Below are positions 1 through 8,537 of a DNA stretch of 64,000 bases, in pieces. Both the position numbers and the translations under genes were made by a program. Below the pieces are notes generated by a model, which worked only from the letters and a program-made list of their open reading frames with translations, did no database searches and had not been told where the DNA came from. Location of the stretch: NCBI RefSeq assembly GCF_003852715.1, contig NZ_RIAV01000011.1:1-64000 (forward strand). Direction: 5' to 3'. Source of the stretch: Ectobacillus antri. GTDB taxonomy: Bacteria > Bacillota > Bacilli > Bacillales > Bacillaceae_G. Each line of letters starts with the position of its first letter. Within the stretch, counting starts at the first letter, position 1.

Positions 1-115
1 CTAGTGATGATGGCAAAGAGGTCACACCCGTTCCCATACCGAACACGGAAGTTAAGCTCTTTTGCGCCGATGGTAGTTGGGACCTTGTCCCTGTGAGAGT
101 AGGACGTCGCTAGGC
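1..115 (+). rRNA. rrf: 5S ribosomal RNA (5' end at or just before the window edge)
   Basis: The stretch carries the conserved Bacillus 5S body, including the run CCATACCGAACACGGAAG and the 3' segment GTGAGAGTAGGACGTCGC. The first bases CTAG pair with CTAG at 110-113 to close helix I, so at most one or two 5' bases are missing. It is the last gene of an rRNA operon lying to the left; a strong terminator follows directly. Confidence 0.96.
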
Positions 116-122
116 ATACAGC

Positions 123-149
123 AAACCGGTCAACATGACCGGTTTTTTT
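123..149 (+). terminator. rRNA operon terminator
   Basis: A 9-bp perfect stem (124-132 with 136-144, loop ACA) is followed by a run of T. It lies 8 nt after the 5S rRNA and is a textbook intrinsic terminator. Confidence 0.93.
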
Positions 150-239
150 GCATGCAAATAATCATCAATAATTGTATAATTTCTGATCTCTCCTGCTGAA
201 AAGAAGCAAGAAAAATTGAAGGAAGAAGTAACTTGGATT

Positions 240-377
240 ATGGAAACCTTGCGTAAACATCACATAACAGGTGTGGATCGTCTGCAACTTTTAGTAGAAC
301 TAGATATTTGCTTAGAGCGCGAAGGAGCATTAGAGGAGTTTATACAAATAGGAAAAGATGCTTCTTGCGGAAAGTAA
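240..377 (+). CDS. small unrecognised ORF, possibly a gene remnant
   Basis: A 45-codon ATG frame begins METLRKHHITGVDRLQ and ends in a Lys-rich tail. The frame is open upstream to position 180 with protein-like composition (charged, helical), so a TTG start at 216 (53 aa) is also possible. No clear ribosome site precedes either start. I do not recognise the family. It may be a real small protein or the 3' remnant of a longer gene lost next to the rRNA operon. The rest of 378-590 shows no gene; a weak hairpin lies near 486-510. Confidence 0.35.
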   Translation: METLRKHHITGVDRLQLLVELDICLEREGALEEFIQIGKDASCGK

Positions 378-568
378 GGAACATAGTGAATGAGAAAGCT
401 CATGTTTTGGGGGCGTTTTACTAATGACATATACTAGGGAAAATAGGGTATGCTAAAAATATTGCTATAAAATACAATCATTATAAAGCAGATGTCTATG
501 CGTCTGCTTGGTATACGTTTTCCGTAAAAGTTAGCCATCATCTTAAAAAACATAGCTGCTTCTATTTG

Positions 569-611
569 TATGTATATATACATAACAGTGCTATAATAAT
601 ACATGTATTAT
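569..611 (+). promoter_or_regulatory. nadE upstream region with two 16-bp palindromes and a -10 box
   Basis: Two perfect 16-bp palindromes lie close together: 569-584 (TATGTATATATACATA) and 596-611 (ATAATACATGTATTAT). A TATAAT at 592-597 overlaps the edge of the second. No good -35 is spaced for it. The arrangement suggests an operator for a regulator of nadE, but both sites are AT-rich and could be fortuitous. Confidence 0.4.
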
Positions 612-633
612 ACATAGGGAAGGATGATAACCC

Positions 634-1452
634 ATGACATTACAACAACAAATTATGAAAGAGCTTAATGTCTCCCCAACTATTGAGCCAGAACAAGAAA
701 TACGTAAGCGTATAGATTTCCTAAAAAGCTATTTACTGAAATCAGGAGCTAAGGGCTTTGTTTTAGGAATTAGCGGTGGACAAGACTCCACACTTGCGGG
801 TAGATTGGCACAATTAGCTGTAGAAGAGCTACGAGCAGAAGGAAAAGAAGCTAAGTTTGTAGCTGTACGTCTGCCTTATGGTGTGCAGCAAGACGAGGCA
901 GATGCACAAGCTTCCTTAGCATTTATTCAAGCGGACGAGCAGATTACTTTCAATATTAAAACAACAGTTGATGCATTTGCGATGCAATATGAGCAAGATG
1001 CAAGCGAAGCGCTGACAGATTTTAATAAAGGAAATGTAAAGGCTCGTGTACGTATGATTACACAATATGCAATTGGCGGGCAAAATGGTTTGCTTGTCAT
1101 TGGGACAGATCATGCAGCTGAGGCTGTTACAGGTTTCTTTACAAAATACGGTGATGGCGGCGCGGATTTATTGCCACTTTCAGGTCTAACCAAACGACAA
1201 GGTCGCGAGTTGTTAAAAGCATTGGATGCAGATGAGAGATTGTATCTAAAAACACCTACTGCCGATTTGCTAGACAATAAACCGCAGCAAGCGGATGAAA
1301 CAGAGCTAGGCATTACATATGATGAGTTGGATGATTATTTAGAAGGTAAAGAAGTGTCTGCGGCGGTCGCAGAAGCTATTGAAAAGCGATATAAAATGAC
1401 AGAACATAAACGCCAGCTACCTGCAACTTTGTTTGATGCTTGGTGGAAGTAA
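634..1452 (+). CDS. nadE: ammonia-dependent NAD synthetase
   Basis: Makes NAD from nicotinic acid adenine dinucleotide, ATP and ammonia, the last step of NAD synthesis. The 272-aa length equals Bacillus NadE. The PP-loop ATP site SGGQDST is at residues 47-53, and the deamido-NAD/ATP binding segment [20 protein letters not shown] follows near residue 157. There is no nitrilase glutaminase domain, so it uses free ammonia. The start has an AAGGATG ribosome site 5' of it. It is a single-gene unit ended by a strong hairpin shared with the convergent gene on the other strand. Confidence 0.96.
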   Translation: MTLQQQIMKELNVSPTIEPEQEIRKRIDFLKSYLLKSGAKGFVLGISGGQDSTLAGRLAQLAVEELRAEGKEAKFVAVRLPYGVQQDEADAQASLAFIQADEQITFNIKTTVDAFAMQYEQDASEALTDFNKGNVKARVRMITQYAIGGQNGLLVIGTDHAAEAVTGFFTKYGDGGADLLPLSGLTKRQGRELLKALDADERLYLKTPTADLLDNKPQQADETELGITYDELDDYLEGKEVSAAVAEAIEKRYKMTEHKRQLPATLFDAWWK

Positions 1453-1454
1453 GC

Positions 1455-1496
1455 AAAAAGCGCAAGATGAACAATCTGTTCATCTTGCGCTTTTTT
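1455..1496. terminator. bidirectional terminator between nadE and the HD-GYP gene
   Basis: A stem of about 18 bp (1455-1472 with 1478-1495, loop AATCT) has A-runs on the left arm and T-runs on the right, so it can terminate both converging genes. It touches the stop codon of the minus-strand gene at 1495. Confidence 0.92.
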
Positions 1497-3336
1497 AGTG
1501 TACCGCCGTATTGATACAATCATTGTCTTGTATGCTCATATATTTTTCTTCAATCATTTCAATAAATGGCTCTACATAGCGTCCATCAAACTGTTTATCT
1601 GCACAAGCGCGAAGCTCTACAATTGCTTCTGCGAAGGTTTTCGTAGCTTGATACGGTCTTTCTGTCGTCATCGCATCAAAGGAATCAATAATACATAAAA
1701 TACGTGCCAGCTTTGGTATTGCATCTCCCTGAAGACCGTACGGATAGCCCTTGCCATCAAAGCGTTCGTGATGAAGCTCTACTAATGGAATAAGATCAAT
1801 CAGCTTTTTGTTGGTTGAAATAATTTCTTTACCCCAAGTTACATGTTTTTTCATGATTTCCCATTCATGAGAGTCGAGTTTGCTTGTTTTATTAATGATA
1901 TCGCGCGGAATTTCCAGCTTACCAATATCATGAATCAAAGCCCCTAAGATAAGTGTTTTTCGTTCAGTTTCATTTAGTTGTAACTTGTTGCTGAAGTCTA
2001 CCGCATATTTAAAGACACGTTTACTATGTCGATATGTATACACATCTTTTGAGAGAAAGATATTAAGCTGTTGTTCAATTTCATATAATTCTTTTTCAAG
2101 GGTAACGGATTGCGATGCAAAGTAAGAGGACTGTTCATCAAAGACATGAATTAAATTTCGGCCCTGTGCTTTTGCATAATACATCGCTTGATCAGCCTTG
2201 CTTAATAATTCTTGTGAGTCATATGTATCAATTGTATATTCAGCAATTCCTGCTGAGAAAGATAAGCATTTATAAGGAAGGTATTCAACACCATCAAAAT
2301 AAGTATCGTTTACTTTTTTACGAAGGCGCTCCATGTATAAATAAGCGTCTTCTTTTAAGGTGTTAGGCATTAAAATAGAAAACTCTTCTCCTCCATAGCG
2401 AGCGACAAAATAATTTTGTTTGGCGCACTCACTTTGTAATAGTGAGCCAAAGAACTTTAAAAGTTCATCACCTTTCATATGGCCGTATAAGTCATTATAT
2501 TTTTTGAAGTTATCAAGATCGACCAATGCAAGACTCAACGAACGTTTGTGCTGAGAAGCTTCTCGTATATAATCTTCAAGACTGTCCTTGAAAGAACCAT
2601 GATTATTTAAACCAGTTAAATAATCAGTGTTCGCTTTATGATTTGCTTGTAGGTAAACTGCGAAATGTTGTTTAAAGGCAATTGATAATAGAATAGCTGT
2701 TGCTAAGAAAAGTAGTAAGCCAAATAAATTTTGATACGTAACTAAAATGATTAAAACCATTGATAATAATAGAGTAGCTATATATCCGGCAGTTCCCTCT
2801 TTCAACATAATTTGGAATATAGAATATCCTGATTGATTAGTATTTATAATAAAATATAGAACAATTATGATGACATTCACTACAAAGTAGAATATTAAGG
2901 AGCCTATATAAGGTAATAAATTAGATGCAATTAATTCATTAGGACTACCACCTAAAAATATGAACATGTAATGGAAGGAAATAATCATGATACTATATAA
3001 TGATATATTAAAAACCTGCTTTGATATCCCAATTTTTCTTCCGTAGTGTTTCATAAATGTTAAACGCCCAATTAGAATCATGTTTAATGTGAAGCCTAGT
3101 CCATACATAAAATCTATAGCTAAATACAATGATGAATCTATAGAAAATGAATTTCCTCGAGGTGGTAAGGGAATAGTCATATAACCGAGTGTAGAAATAC
3201 AAAGAATTAAAAACACTTTAAATGCTAAGTCTTCTAAATTAAGTAAAGAAGTAAATGAAAAATATAAATTAAGAGATACTCCAGTGATACAGATGAATCC
3301 TATATATAGATTTAATAGAGACTTATTTAGTGTCAT
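1495..3336 (-). CDS. membrane GGDEF and HD-GYP domain protein (c-di-GMP turnover)
   Basis: Residues 1-220 form a block of roughly seven or more hydrophobic segments. A GGDEF domain follows (about 232-400) with the intact signature GGEEF at 315-319, then an HD-GYP domain (about 415-600) with HD at 469-470 and HHERFDGKGYP at 522-532. The first domain class makes c-di-GMP and the second hydrolyses it, so the protein could do both in response to a membrane signal. No RxxD product-inhibition motif precedes the GGEEF. The ribosome site AGAGAGTGAT is only fair. It is transcribed away from the DUF5317 gene and converges on nadE. Domain calls are firm; the signal is unknown. Confidence 0.9.
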   Translation of the reverse strand: MTLNKSLLNLYIGFICITGVSLNLYFSFTSLLNLEDLAFKVFLILCISTLGYMTIPLPPRGNSFSIDSSLYLAIDFMYGLGFTLNMILIGRLTFMKHYGRKIGISKQVFNISLYSIMIISFHYMFIFLGGSPNELIASNLLPYIGSLIFYFVVNVIIIVLYFIINTNQSGYSIFQIMLKEGTAGYIATLLLSMVLIILVTYQNLFGLLLFLATAILLSIAFKQHFAVYLQANHKANTDYLTGLNNHGSFKDSLEDYIREASQHKRSLSLALVDLDNFKKYNDLYGHMKGDELLKFFGSLLQSECAKQNYFVARYGGEEFSILMPNTLKEDAYLYMERLRKKVNDTYFDGVEYLPYKCLSFSAGIAEYTIDTYDSQELLSKADQAMYYAKAQGRNLIHVFDEQSSYFASQSVTLEKELYEIEQQLNIFLSKDVYTYRHSKRVFKYAVDFSNKLQLNETERKTLILGALIHDIGKLEIPRDIINKTSKLDSHEWEIMKKHVTWGKEIISTNKKLIDLIPLVELHHERFDGKGYPYGLQGDAIPKLARILCIIDSFDAMTTERPYQATKTFAEAIVELRACADKQFDGRYVEPFIEMIEEKYMSIQDNDCINTAVH

Positions 3337-3416
3337 AGCCTATCACTCTCTCTAAAAAGTAGGTAATATCAATAAATTACTTTATATATTAAGTTATAAT
3401 TTAAGATACGTAGAGA

Positions 3417-3438
3417 AGCGTCATAAAATTATGACGCT
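3417..3438. terminator. hairpin after the small-peptide gene
   Basis: Eight-base arms (3417-3424 AGCGTCAT and 3431-3438) form an inverted repeat just downstream of the minus-strand small ORF. Only a weak T-rich run follows on the minus strand, so termination there may be partial. Confidence 0.45.
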
Positions 3439-3443
3439 CTTTC

Positions 3444-3530
3444 TCAACCACCCAATTGAAAACCGGATGTTAAAGCTATAATGATAGAACCCAAGATTAC
3501 AGCGTTCACAAGAATACGAGTCGCTTTCAT
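3444..3530 (-). CDS. 28-aa hydrophobic peptide coupled to the DUF5317 gene
   Basis: An ORF of 28 codons encodes MKATRILVNAVILGSIIIAL followed by TSGFQLGG: a short basic start, one membrane-spanning segment and a small polar tail. Its ATG overlaps the stop of the upstream DUF5317 gene as ATGA, and an excellent ribosome site, AAAGGAGGTGA, lies inside that gene's last codons 6-7 nt before the start. Both features argue for real, coupled translation. Its role is unknown; a small membrane partner of the DUF5317 protein or a leader-type peptide are possibilities by inference. Confidence 0.72.
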   Translation of the reverse strand: MKATRILVNAVILGSIIIALTSGFQLGG

Positions 3531-4105
3531 GCTGTCTCACCTCCTTTAAAAGAAGGTGTACGTCTGCTCGTAACCATGAGCCATTGGATGAAAATAAAGA
3601 TACCGACATTCATAATGACATCACCAATGCTGATTACCTGGGATTTCGGATAAGGATCGGTGATAGGAATAATGTCTCCTAAAAATCCTAGGTTTGTATC
3701 AGATGTAAGCGCTTGATGCTTGGCATATAGATCGCCATTCTTTAACATATCAACAAATACGGGATCCAGTACGGTAGCAGCTTCTATTGAGACAGGCATG
3801 CGACCACCGTTTGCGGCGATGACAATAAAATTTAAAAGAACACCAATTAAAATGATTGTGAATCCTCGATGATGACGGTTTATGTATAAGAAAAATAATC
3901 CGACAATATAAACGAGAATATAGATGTAGTTACTGAGCGTTTTAACGAACAAAATCTTATCCTGCATTATAAAAACGAACACTTCAATCAGTAATAACAC
4001 AGGGAAGATCCAGCCATGCTTTACATGGAAGTCAGCTAATCCTTTGAGACTGCCCTTTCGCAAAAAGCCAATGATGATAGATAGTAAAATTCCGTCAAAA
4101 ACCAT
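3527..4105 (-). CDS. DUF5317 family membrane protein
   Basis: 192 aa with about five hydrophobic segments and the characteristic motif NGGRMPVS near residue 97, after which a polar loop and a C-terminal membrane segment follow. This pattern matches the DUF5317 family of Firmicutes, whose function is not established. The start has a ribosome site AAAGGTGATT. The gene ends in an ATGA overlap with a 28-aa peptide gene. It lies next to, and in the same direction as, the GGDEF/HD-GYP gene, separated by a hairpin. Confidence 0.75.
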   Translation of the reverse strand: MVFDGILLSIIIGFLRKGSLKGLADFHVKHGWIFPVLLLIEVFVFIMQDKILFVKTLSNYIYILVYIVGLFFLYINRHHRGFTIILIGVLLNFIVIAANGGRMPVSIEAATVLDPVFVDMLKNGDLYAKHQALTSDTNLGFLGDIIPITDPYPKSQVISIGDVIMNVGIFIFIQWLMVTSRRTPSFKGGETA

Positions 4106-4400
4106 GGTATAATCACCTTTTGCGTATGTATATGGGGTTTCTAAATAATATATAAAGAAATTCGAGTGTATAAATTTTCTAATATACCTGTTAAGTGAAT
4201 CATATATTTAAATATATACAAAGTCAATATAAACATTATTATAATATACAAAAAAAATAATAAAAGCGTTTTTTTTACGAATTGTATATTTCATTTTATA
4301 AAAACATAGAATCTGAAAAATAATGTAATAGATAGAATAAAATGATTGGAAAATGTATGACGGAATGATCTGCCCATTGATTATAAAAGGTTGCCTTCAC
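4106..4400. other. AT-rich intergenic region, no gene
   Basis: Very AT-rich sequence upstream of the minus-strand DUF5317 gene. It presumably carries that gene's promoter, but I could not single out a convincing -35/-10 pair. No coding frame with a ribosome site is seen on either strand. Confidence 0.5.
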
Positions 4401-4436
4401 ATGAGAGTTTGTTCTTATATAAGAACAAACTCTCAT
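4401..4436. repeat. 36-bp perfect palindrome
   Basis: The 18 bases from 4401 (ATGAGAGTTTGTTCTTAT) are followed with no spacer by their exact reverse complement to 4436. No T-run follows on either strand, so it is not an ordinary terminator. It lies about 110 bp upstream of the pur promoter and between divergently transcribed units. Confidence 0.85.
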
Positions 4437-4502
4437 TACAAATATCTAGAAAAAGGAAACAAAAAGCTATTTTTTGTGCTATGTATTTATATTAGTAAAT
4501 AT

Positions 4503-4546
4503 AAATACGAATGTTATTGATTGATTTCTATTTAATGTTCGATTTT
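4503..4546 (+). promoter_or_regulatory. inverted pair of PurR boxes
   Basis: Box 1 (4503-4516) has core CGAA at 4508-4511 in an AAATACGAATGTT context. Box 2 (4533-4546) is inverted with core TTCG at 4538-4541. Both resemble the Bacillus PurR consensus AWWWCCGAACWWT, and the roughly 16-bp gap matches the usual arrangement. Box 2 ends 2 nt before the -35, so bound PurR would block transcription when adenine is plentiful and PRPP is low. Confidence 0.78.
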
Positions 4547-4548
4547 TG

Positions 4549-4577
4549 TTGACCATTTCTATAAAAATTGTTAAGAT
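4549..4577 (+). promoter_or_regulatory. sigma-A promoter of the pur operon
   Basis: TTGACC (4549-4554), a 17-bp spacer and TAAGAT (4572-4577). Transcription should begin near 4584, just before the riboswitch aptamer. Confidence 0.8.
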
Positions 4578-4601
4578 AACGATGGAGATTGAAATATAAA
4601 G

Positions 4602-4670
4602 CCTCATATAATAGCAGGAATAGGGCCTGCGAGTTTCTACCCGGCTACCGTAAATGGCCGGACTATGGGG
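4602..4670 (+). promoter_or_regulatory. guanine riboswitch aptamer
   Basis: P1 pairs 4602-4608 (CCTCATA) with 4664-4670 (TATGGGG). P2 is 4614-4618/4626-4630 and P3 is 4641-4645/4657-4661, with the conserved junction TTTCTAC and loop CCGTAAA. The specificity base is C4663 in GACTATG, the guanine/hypoxanthine version rather than the adenine (U) version. It controls the downstream terminator. Confidence 0.95.
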
Positions 4671-4708
4671 GAGAGTAGCTCGGTATATTTTATGTACGGA
4701 ACCATTAT

Positions 4709-4760
4709 GCCTGAGCAGAGTACTTTCCTTCATAGGAGAACTCTGCCCCAGGCTTTTTTA
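4709..4760 (+). terminator. riboswitch-controlled terminator in the pur leader
   Basis: A long stem (GCCTG..GCAGAGT paired with ACTCTGC..CAGGC, 4709-4753) is followed by six T. It sits between the aptamer and purE and would form when guanine is bound. Confidence 0.88.
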
Positions 4761-4778
4761 TTTGAAGGGGGAGCATAT

Positions 4779-5258
4779 ATGCCGACAGTTGGAGTTATTA
4801 TGGGAAGCACTTCTGATTGGGAGACGATGAAGCATGCTTGCGACATACTAGAAGAACTTAATATTTCTTACGAAAAACAAGTTGTTTCGGCTCATCGTAC
4901 ACCGGATTATATGTTTCAATATGCGGAAACTGCGCGTGAGCGAGGATTAAAGGTGATCATTGCAGGTGCAGGCGGAGCTGCTCATTTGCCGGGAATGGTG
5001 GCGGCAAAGACAACGTTACCTGTCATTGGTGTACCCGTGCAATCAAAGGCTTTAAATGGTCTAGACTCGCTCTTGTCCATTGTACAAATGCCGGGCGGTG
5101 TACCTGTCGCGACGGTGGCGATAGGCAAAGCCGGTGCCACCAATGCGGGATTGCTTGCGGCGCAGATATTGGGAGCATTTGATGAAAGAATCTATGTGGC
5201 TTTAGAAGAAAGACGAAAAGAGACAGAGAAAACGGTATTACAAGGTGAACTAGTATGA
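4779..5258 (+). CDS. purE: N5-carboxyaminoimidazole ribonucleotide mutase, PurE
   Basis: Converts N5-CAIR to CAIR, acting after PurK. I place the start at the ATG giving [14 protein letters not shown], 159 aa, because GAAGGGGGAG lies just upstream and an earlier in-frame start would fall inside the riboswitch. The substrate-binding SGSTSDW-like motif (GSTSDWE, residues 9-15), SAHRTPD (about 41-47) and the [11 protein letters not shown] loop are intact. It is the first gene of the operon; its stop overlaps purK as ATGA. Confidence 0.96.
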   Translation: MPTVGVIMGSTSDWETMKHACDILEELNISYEKQVVSAHRTPDYMFQYAETARERGLKVIIAGAGGAAHLPGMVAAKTTLPVIGVPVQSKALNGLDSLLSIVQMPGGVPVATVAIGKAGATNAGLLAAQILGAFDERIYVALEERRKETEKTVLQGELV

Positions 5259-6391
5259 AAATGATTTTACCAGGTCAAACAATTGGTATTATTGGCGGCG
5301 GTCAATTGGGAAGAATGATGGCAATTGCCGCAAAAGAGATGGGATATAAGATTGCGGTGCTCGATCCGATGCCAAATTCCCCATGTGCGCAGGTTGCCGA
5401 TACAGAGATTGTCGCACCTTACAATGATATACATGCGATTCAGAAACTTGCATCAATCAGCGATGTCATCACATACGAATTTGAAAACATTGATTATGAA
5501 GCATTGCGTTGGTTAGAGAAGGAAGCGTATTTACCACAAGGGAGTGAAGTGCTGCGCCTAACACAAAACCGCTATACAGAGAAAAATGCGGTTATGCGCT
5601 CTCACATTCCAGTCGCTGCTTTTCGTTTAATCTGTACAGAGCAAGACTTGCTTCATGGTGTTGCCGATTTTTCTTACCCTTGTGTATTAAAAACAACAAC
5701 AGGTGGATATGACGGAAAAGGTCAAGTGGTGCTACAAAGCGAAGCGGATTTACCACAGGCAAAAGCATTGCTTATGAACAATGAATGTATTTTAGAAGAC
5801 TGGATTCCGTTTGAAAAAGAAATTTCAGTAATCGTCGTTCGTAGTGTGAGTGGTGAAACGAAGGTATTTCCAGTAGCTGAAAATATTCATATTAATAATA
5901 TTCTGCATAAAACAATTGTGCCTGCACGTATCCCGACAGAGCTACAGGAACAAGCAATTTGTTATGCAGAGACACTGGCTAACGATTTGAACCTAGTTGG
6001 AACGTTGGCAGTAGAAATGTTTGTAACCAAAGATCAATTATATGTGAACGAACTGGCACCAAGACCACATAACTCTGGTCATTATACAATGGATGCCTGC
6101 GAGACAAGTCAGTTTCAGCAGCATGTTCGTGCCGTATGCGGTTGGCCTCTTGGAGAAACCACTTTAACGAAAAATGTTGTCATGGTCAATATTTTAGGAG
6201 AACATATAGAAGGGGTTCTAAGCAATGTAAATCAATTTGCGCATTGCAAGCTGCACTTGTACGGTAAAGCGGAGGCGAAGCACAAGAGAAAAATGGGTCA
6301 TCTCAATATTTTGTGCGACATTGACACAGCCTTGCAGAAGGTACAAACGCTCGGGATATGGAACCGCGAAGAATTGGAGGTTACGCAATGA
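5255..6391 (+). CDS. purK: N5-carboxyaminoimidazole ribonucleotide synthase, PurK
   Basis: ATP-grasp enzyme that carboxylates AIR with bicarbonate and ATP. It is 378 aa. The N-terminal dinucleotide-like fold starts [17 protein letters not shown], the ATP-grasp glycine-rich loop [11 protein letters not shown] is near residue 150, and the metal/phosphate segment [15 protein letters not shown] is near 268. It overlaps purE by 4 nt at the start and purB by 4 nt at the end, so translation is coupled with both. Confidence 0.96.
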   Translation: MKMILPGQTIGIIGGGQLGRMMAIAAKEMGYKIAVLDPMPNSPCAQVADTEIVAPYNDIHAIQKLASISDVITYEFENIDYEALRWLEKEAYLPQGSEVLRLTQNRYTEKNAVMRSHIPVAAFRLICTEQDLLHGVADFSYPCVLKTTTGGYDGKGQVVLQSEADLPQAKALLMNNECILEDWIPFEKEISVIVVRSVSGETKVFPVAENIHINNILHKTIVPARIPTELQEQAICYAETLANDLNLVGTLAVEMFVTKDQLYVNELAPRPHNSGHYTMDACETSQFQQHVRAVCGWPLGETTLTKNVVMVNILGEHIEGVLSNVNQFAHCKLHLYGKAEAKHKRKMGHLNILCDIDTALQKVQTLGIWNREELEVTQ

Positions 6392-7683
6392 TTAATCGTT
6401 ATACACGCCCAGAAATGGGTGCAATTTGGACGGAAGAAAATAAGTTTCAAGCATGGCTCGAGGTAGAAATCCTTGCATGTGAAGCATGGGCTGAGCTTGG
6501 CGATATTCCTAAGGAAGATGTAGAAAAGCTTCGTGCGCATGCTTCGTTTGACATCAACCGTATTTATGAAATCGAAGAAGAAACACGTCATGACGTAGTA
6601 GCATTTACAAGAGCGGTTTCTGAAACGCTAGGTGAAGAGCGTAAGTGGGTACATTACGGTTTAACATCAACAGATGTGGTAGACACGGCGTTGTCTTATT
6701 TGTTGAAGCAAGCAAACGATATCTTATATAAAGATTTGAACAACTTCATTGAAATCTTGAAAAATAAAGCGCAAGAGCATAAATACACAGTAATGATGGG
6801 ACGTACGCACGGTGTACATGCGGAGCCGACTACTTTTGGTTTAAAGCTGGGTCTTTGGTACGAAGAAATGAAGCGTAATCTGGAGCGCTTTAAACATGCG
6901 GCTGACAGTGTACGTGTTGGCAAGATTTCTGGTGCAGTTGGTACATATGCCAATATTAATCCATTTGTTGAACAATATGTATGTGAAAAGCTAGGGCTTG
7001 AAGCTGCAAAAATTTCCACACAAACATTGCAGCGTGATCGTCATGCTCACTACATGTCTACCCTTGCGCTAATCGCAACTTCTATTGAAAAGATGGCTGT
7101 AGAAATTCGCGGTCTACAAAAGAGCGAAACACGTGAAGTTGAGGAGTTCTTCGCAAAAGGTCAAAAAGGTTCTTCTGCGATGCCGCATAAACGCAACCCG
7201 ATTGGTTCTGAAAATATGACAGGTCTAGCACGCGTCATTCGCGGTTACATGATGACGGCTTATGAAAATGTCCCGCTATGGCATGAGCGCGATATCTCCC
7301 ACTCTTCTGCGGAGCGCATCATCTTGCCTGATGCAACAATTGCTTTGAACTACATGTTAAATCGCTTCGGTAATATCGTGAAAAATCTAACGGTGTTCCC
7401 TGAAAACATGAAGCGCAATATGGAGAGAACATACGGTTTAATTTACTCACAGCGCGTTATGCTTTCGCTAATTGATAAAGGCATGGTTCGCGAAGAAGCT
7501 TACGATATTGTACAGCCAAAGGCAATGGAGGCTTGGGAAACGCAAGTTCCTTTCAAAACATTGGTGGAAGCAGATGAGCGTATTACTAATAAGCTCACAC
7601 AAGCAGAAATTGATGAGTGTTTTGACTATTCGTATCACTTGCAGCATGTGGACACAATCTTTACACGACTTGGCTTGGATTGA
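6388..7683 (+). CDS. purB: adenylosuccinate lyase, PurB
   Basis: Removes fumarate from SAICAR and from adenylosuccinate, so it serves both IMP and AMP synthesis. With the ATG at 6388 (ribosome site TTGGAGG 8 nt before) it is 431 aa, the usual Bacillus length; an upstream in-frame ATG lies inside purK and is rejected. It carries the lyase signature [15 protein letters not shown], with the catalytic Ser in its loop and the TSTDVVDTA motif near residue 88. A terminator-like hairpin follows, unlike the overlapping junctions elsewhere in the operon. Confidence 0.97.
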   Translation: MINRYTRPEMGAIWTEENKFQAWLEVEILACEAWAELGDIPKEDVEKLRAHASFDINRIYEIEEETRHDVVAFTRAVSETLGEERKWVHYGLTSTDVVDTALSYLLKQANDILYKDLNNFIEILKNKAQEHKYTVMMGRTHGVHAEPTTFGLKLGLWYEEMKRNLERFKHAADSVRVGKISGAVGTYANINPFVEQYVCEKLGLEAAKISTQTLQRDRHAHYMSTLALIATSIEKMAVEIRGLQKSETREVEEFFAKGQKGSSAMPHKRNPIGSENMTGLARVIRGYMMTAYENVPLWHERDISHSSAERIILPDATIALNYMLNRFGNIVKNLTVFPENMKRNMERTYGLIYSQRVMLSLIDKGMVREEAYDIVQPKAMEAWETQVPFKTLVEADERITNKLTQAEIDECFDYSYHLQHVDTIFTRLGLD

Positions 7684-7692
7684 TAAATGCAT

Positions 7693-7726
7693 AGGCACAG
7701 GATCATATTCTGTGCCTCTTTTTATA
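7693..7726 (+). terminator. terminator-like hairpin inside the pur operon
   Basis: An 8-bp perfect stem (7693-7700 AGGCACAG with 7710-7717) is followed by CTTTTTAT. It lies directly after purB and 100 nt before purC. It could attenuate or process the operon transcript. A TTGACT at 7765-7775 may belong to a second promoter, but no good -10 follows. Confidence 0.7.
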
Positions 7727-7817
7727 ATCAGATGATTTTTACTATTAAAAAATATTAAAATTTACCGTTGACTACAAATGGCTTTGCAAGAGCCGTTACA
7801 AAAGGGGAGTGCCGGGG

Positions 7818-8537
7818 ATGGAGAAACTGGATTTGCTGTATGAAGGAAAAGCAAAAAGAATCTATCGCACAGAACAAGAGGATATCGTATGGGTGGCATA
7901 TAAAGACAGTGCCACTGCTTTTAATGGTGAAAAAAAGGCTATAATTACAGGCAAAGGTCGATTAAATAATGAGATTACAAGTCTATTATTTATGAAGCTG
8001 AGGGAAGCGGGTATTAACAGTCACTTTGTACAAAAAATCTCTGATACAGAGCAGCTTGTACGCAAAGTGAACATCATTCCGCTTGAAGTGGTTGTTCGCA
8101 ACATTGCGGCTGGTAGCTTATCCAAGCGTTTAGGCATAGAAGAAGGCACGCTGCTTCCGGAGCCAATTGTAGAGTTTTATTACAAGAATGATGATTTAGG
8201 AGATCCGCTTATAACAGAAGATCATATCCGAATCCTGCAAGTTGCGACACCTATGCAGCTGCAGGAGCTTCGAGAACGTGCTCTGCAAATCAACAACGTT
8301 TTGAAAGCACATTTCGAGGGCTGTGGTGTAAGATTGGTAGACTTTAAGCTTGAATTTGGGGTTACTGAAGAAGGAGAAATTCTGCTTGCTGATGAGATTT
8401 CACCAGATACTTGTCGCCTTTGGGATGCAAGCAGCAATGAGAAATTTGATAAAGACGTATTTCGTCGTGATCTTGGCAATTTAACGGATGCTTATGAAGA
8501 AATATTAAAACGATTAGGGGGAATTTCACATGTTTAA
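7818..8537 (+). CDS. purC: SAICAR synthase, PurC
   Basis: Joins CAIR and aspartate with ATP to make SAICAR. The start MEKLDLLYEGKAKRIY at 7818 gives 239 aa, the length typical of the cereus group. The ribosome site GGGGAG at 7804-7809 is well spaced for this ATG and overlaps the alternative GTG at 7809. Family motifs: LYEGKAKRIY at residues 6-15, KDSATAFNG, and the active-site block LADEISPDTCRLWD near 190. Its end overlaps purS by 8 nt. Confidence 0.96.
   Translation: MEKLDLLYEGKAKRIYRTEQEDIVWVAYKDSATAFNGEKKAIITGKGRLNNEITSLLFMKLREAGINSHFVQKISDTEQLVRKVNIIPLEVVVRNIAAGSLSKRLGIEEGTLLPEPIVEFYYKNDDLGDPLITEDHIRILQVATPMQLQELRERALQINNVLKAHFEGCGVRLVDFKLEFGVTEEGEILLADEISPDTCRLWDASSNEKFDKDVFRRDLGNLTDAYEEILKRLGGISHV

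Noticed and set aside
4665-4778. N-terminal extension of purE
   Set aside because: The upstream in-frame ATG is inside the riboswitch aptamer; the ATG at 4779 has a strong ribosome site and gives normal length.
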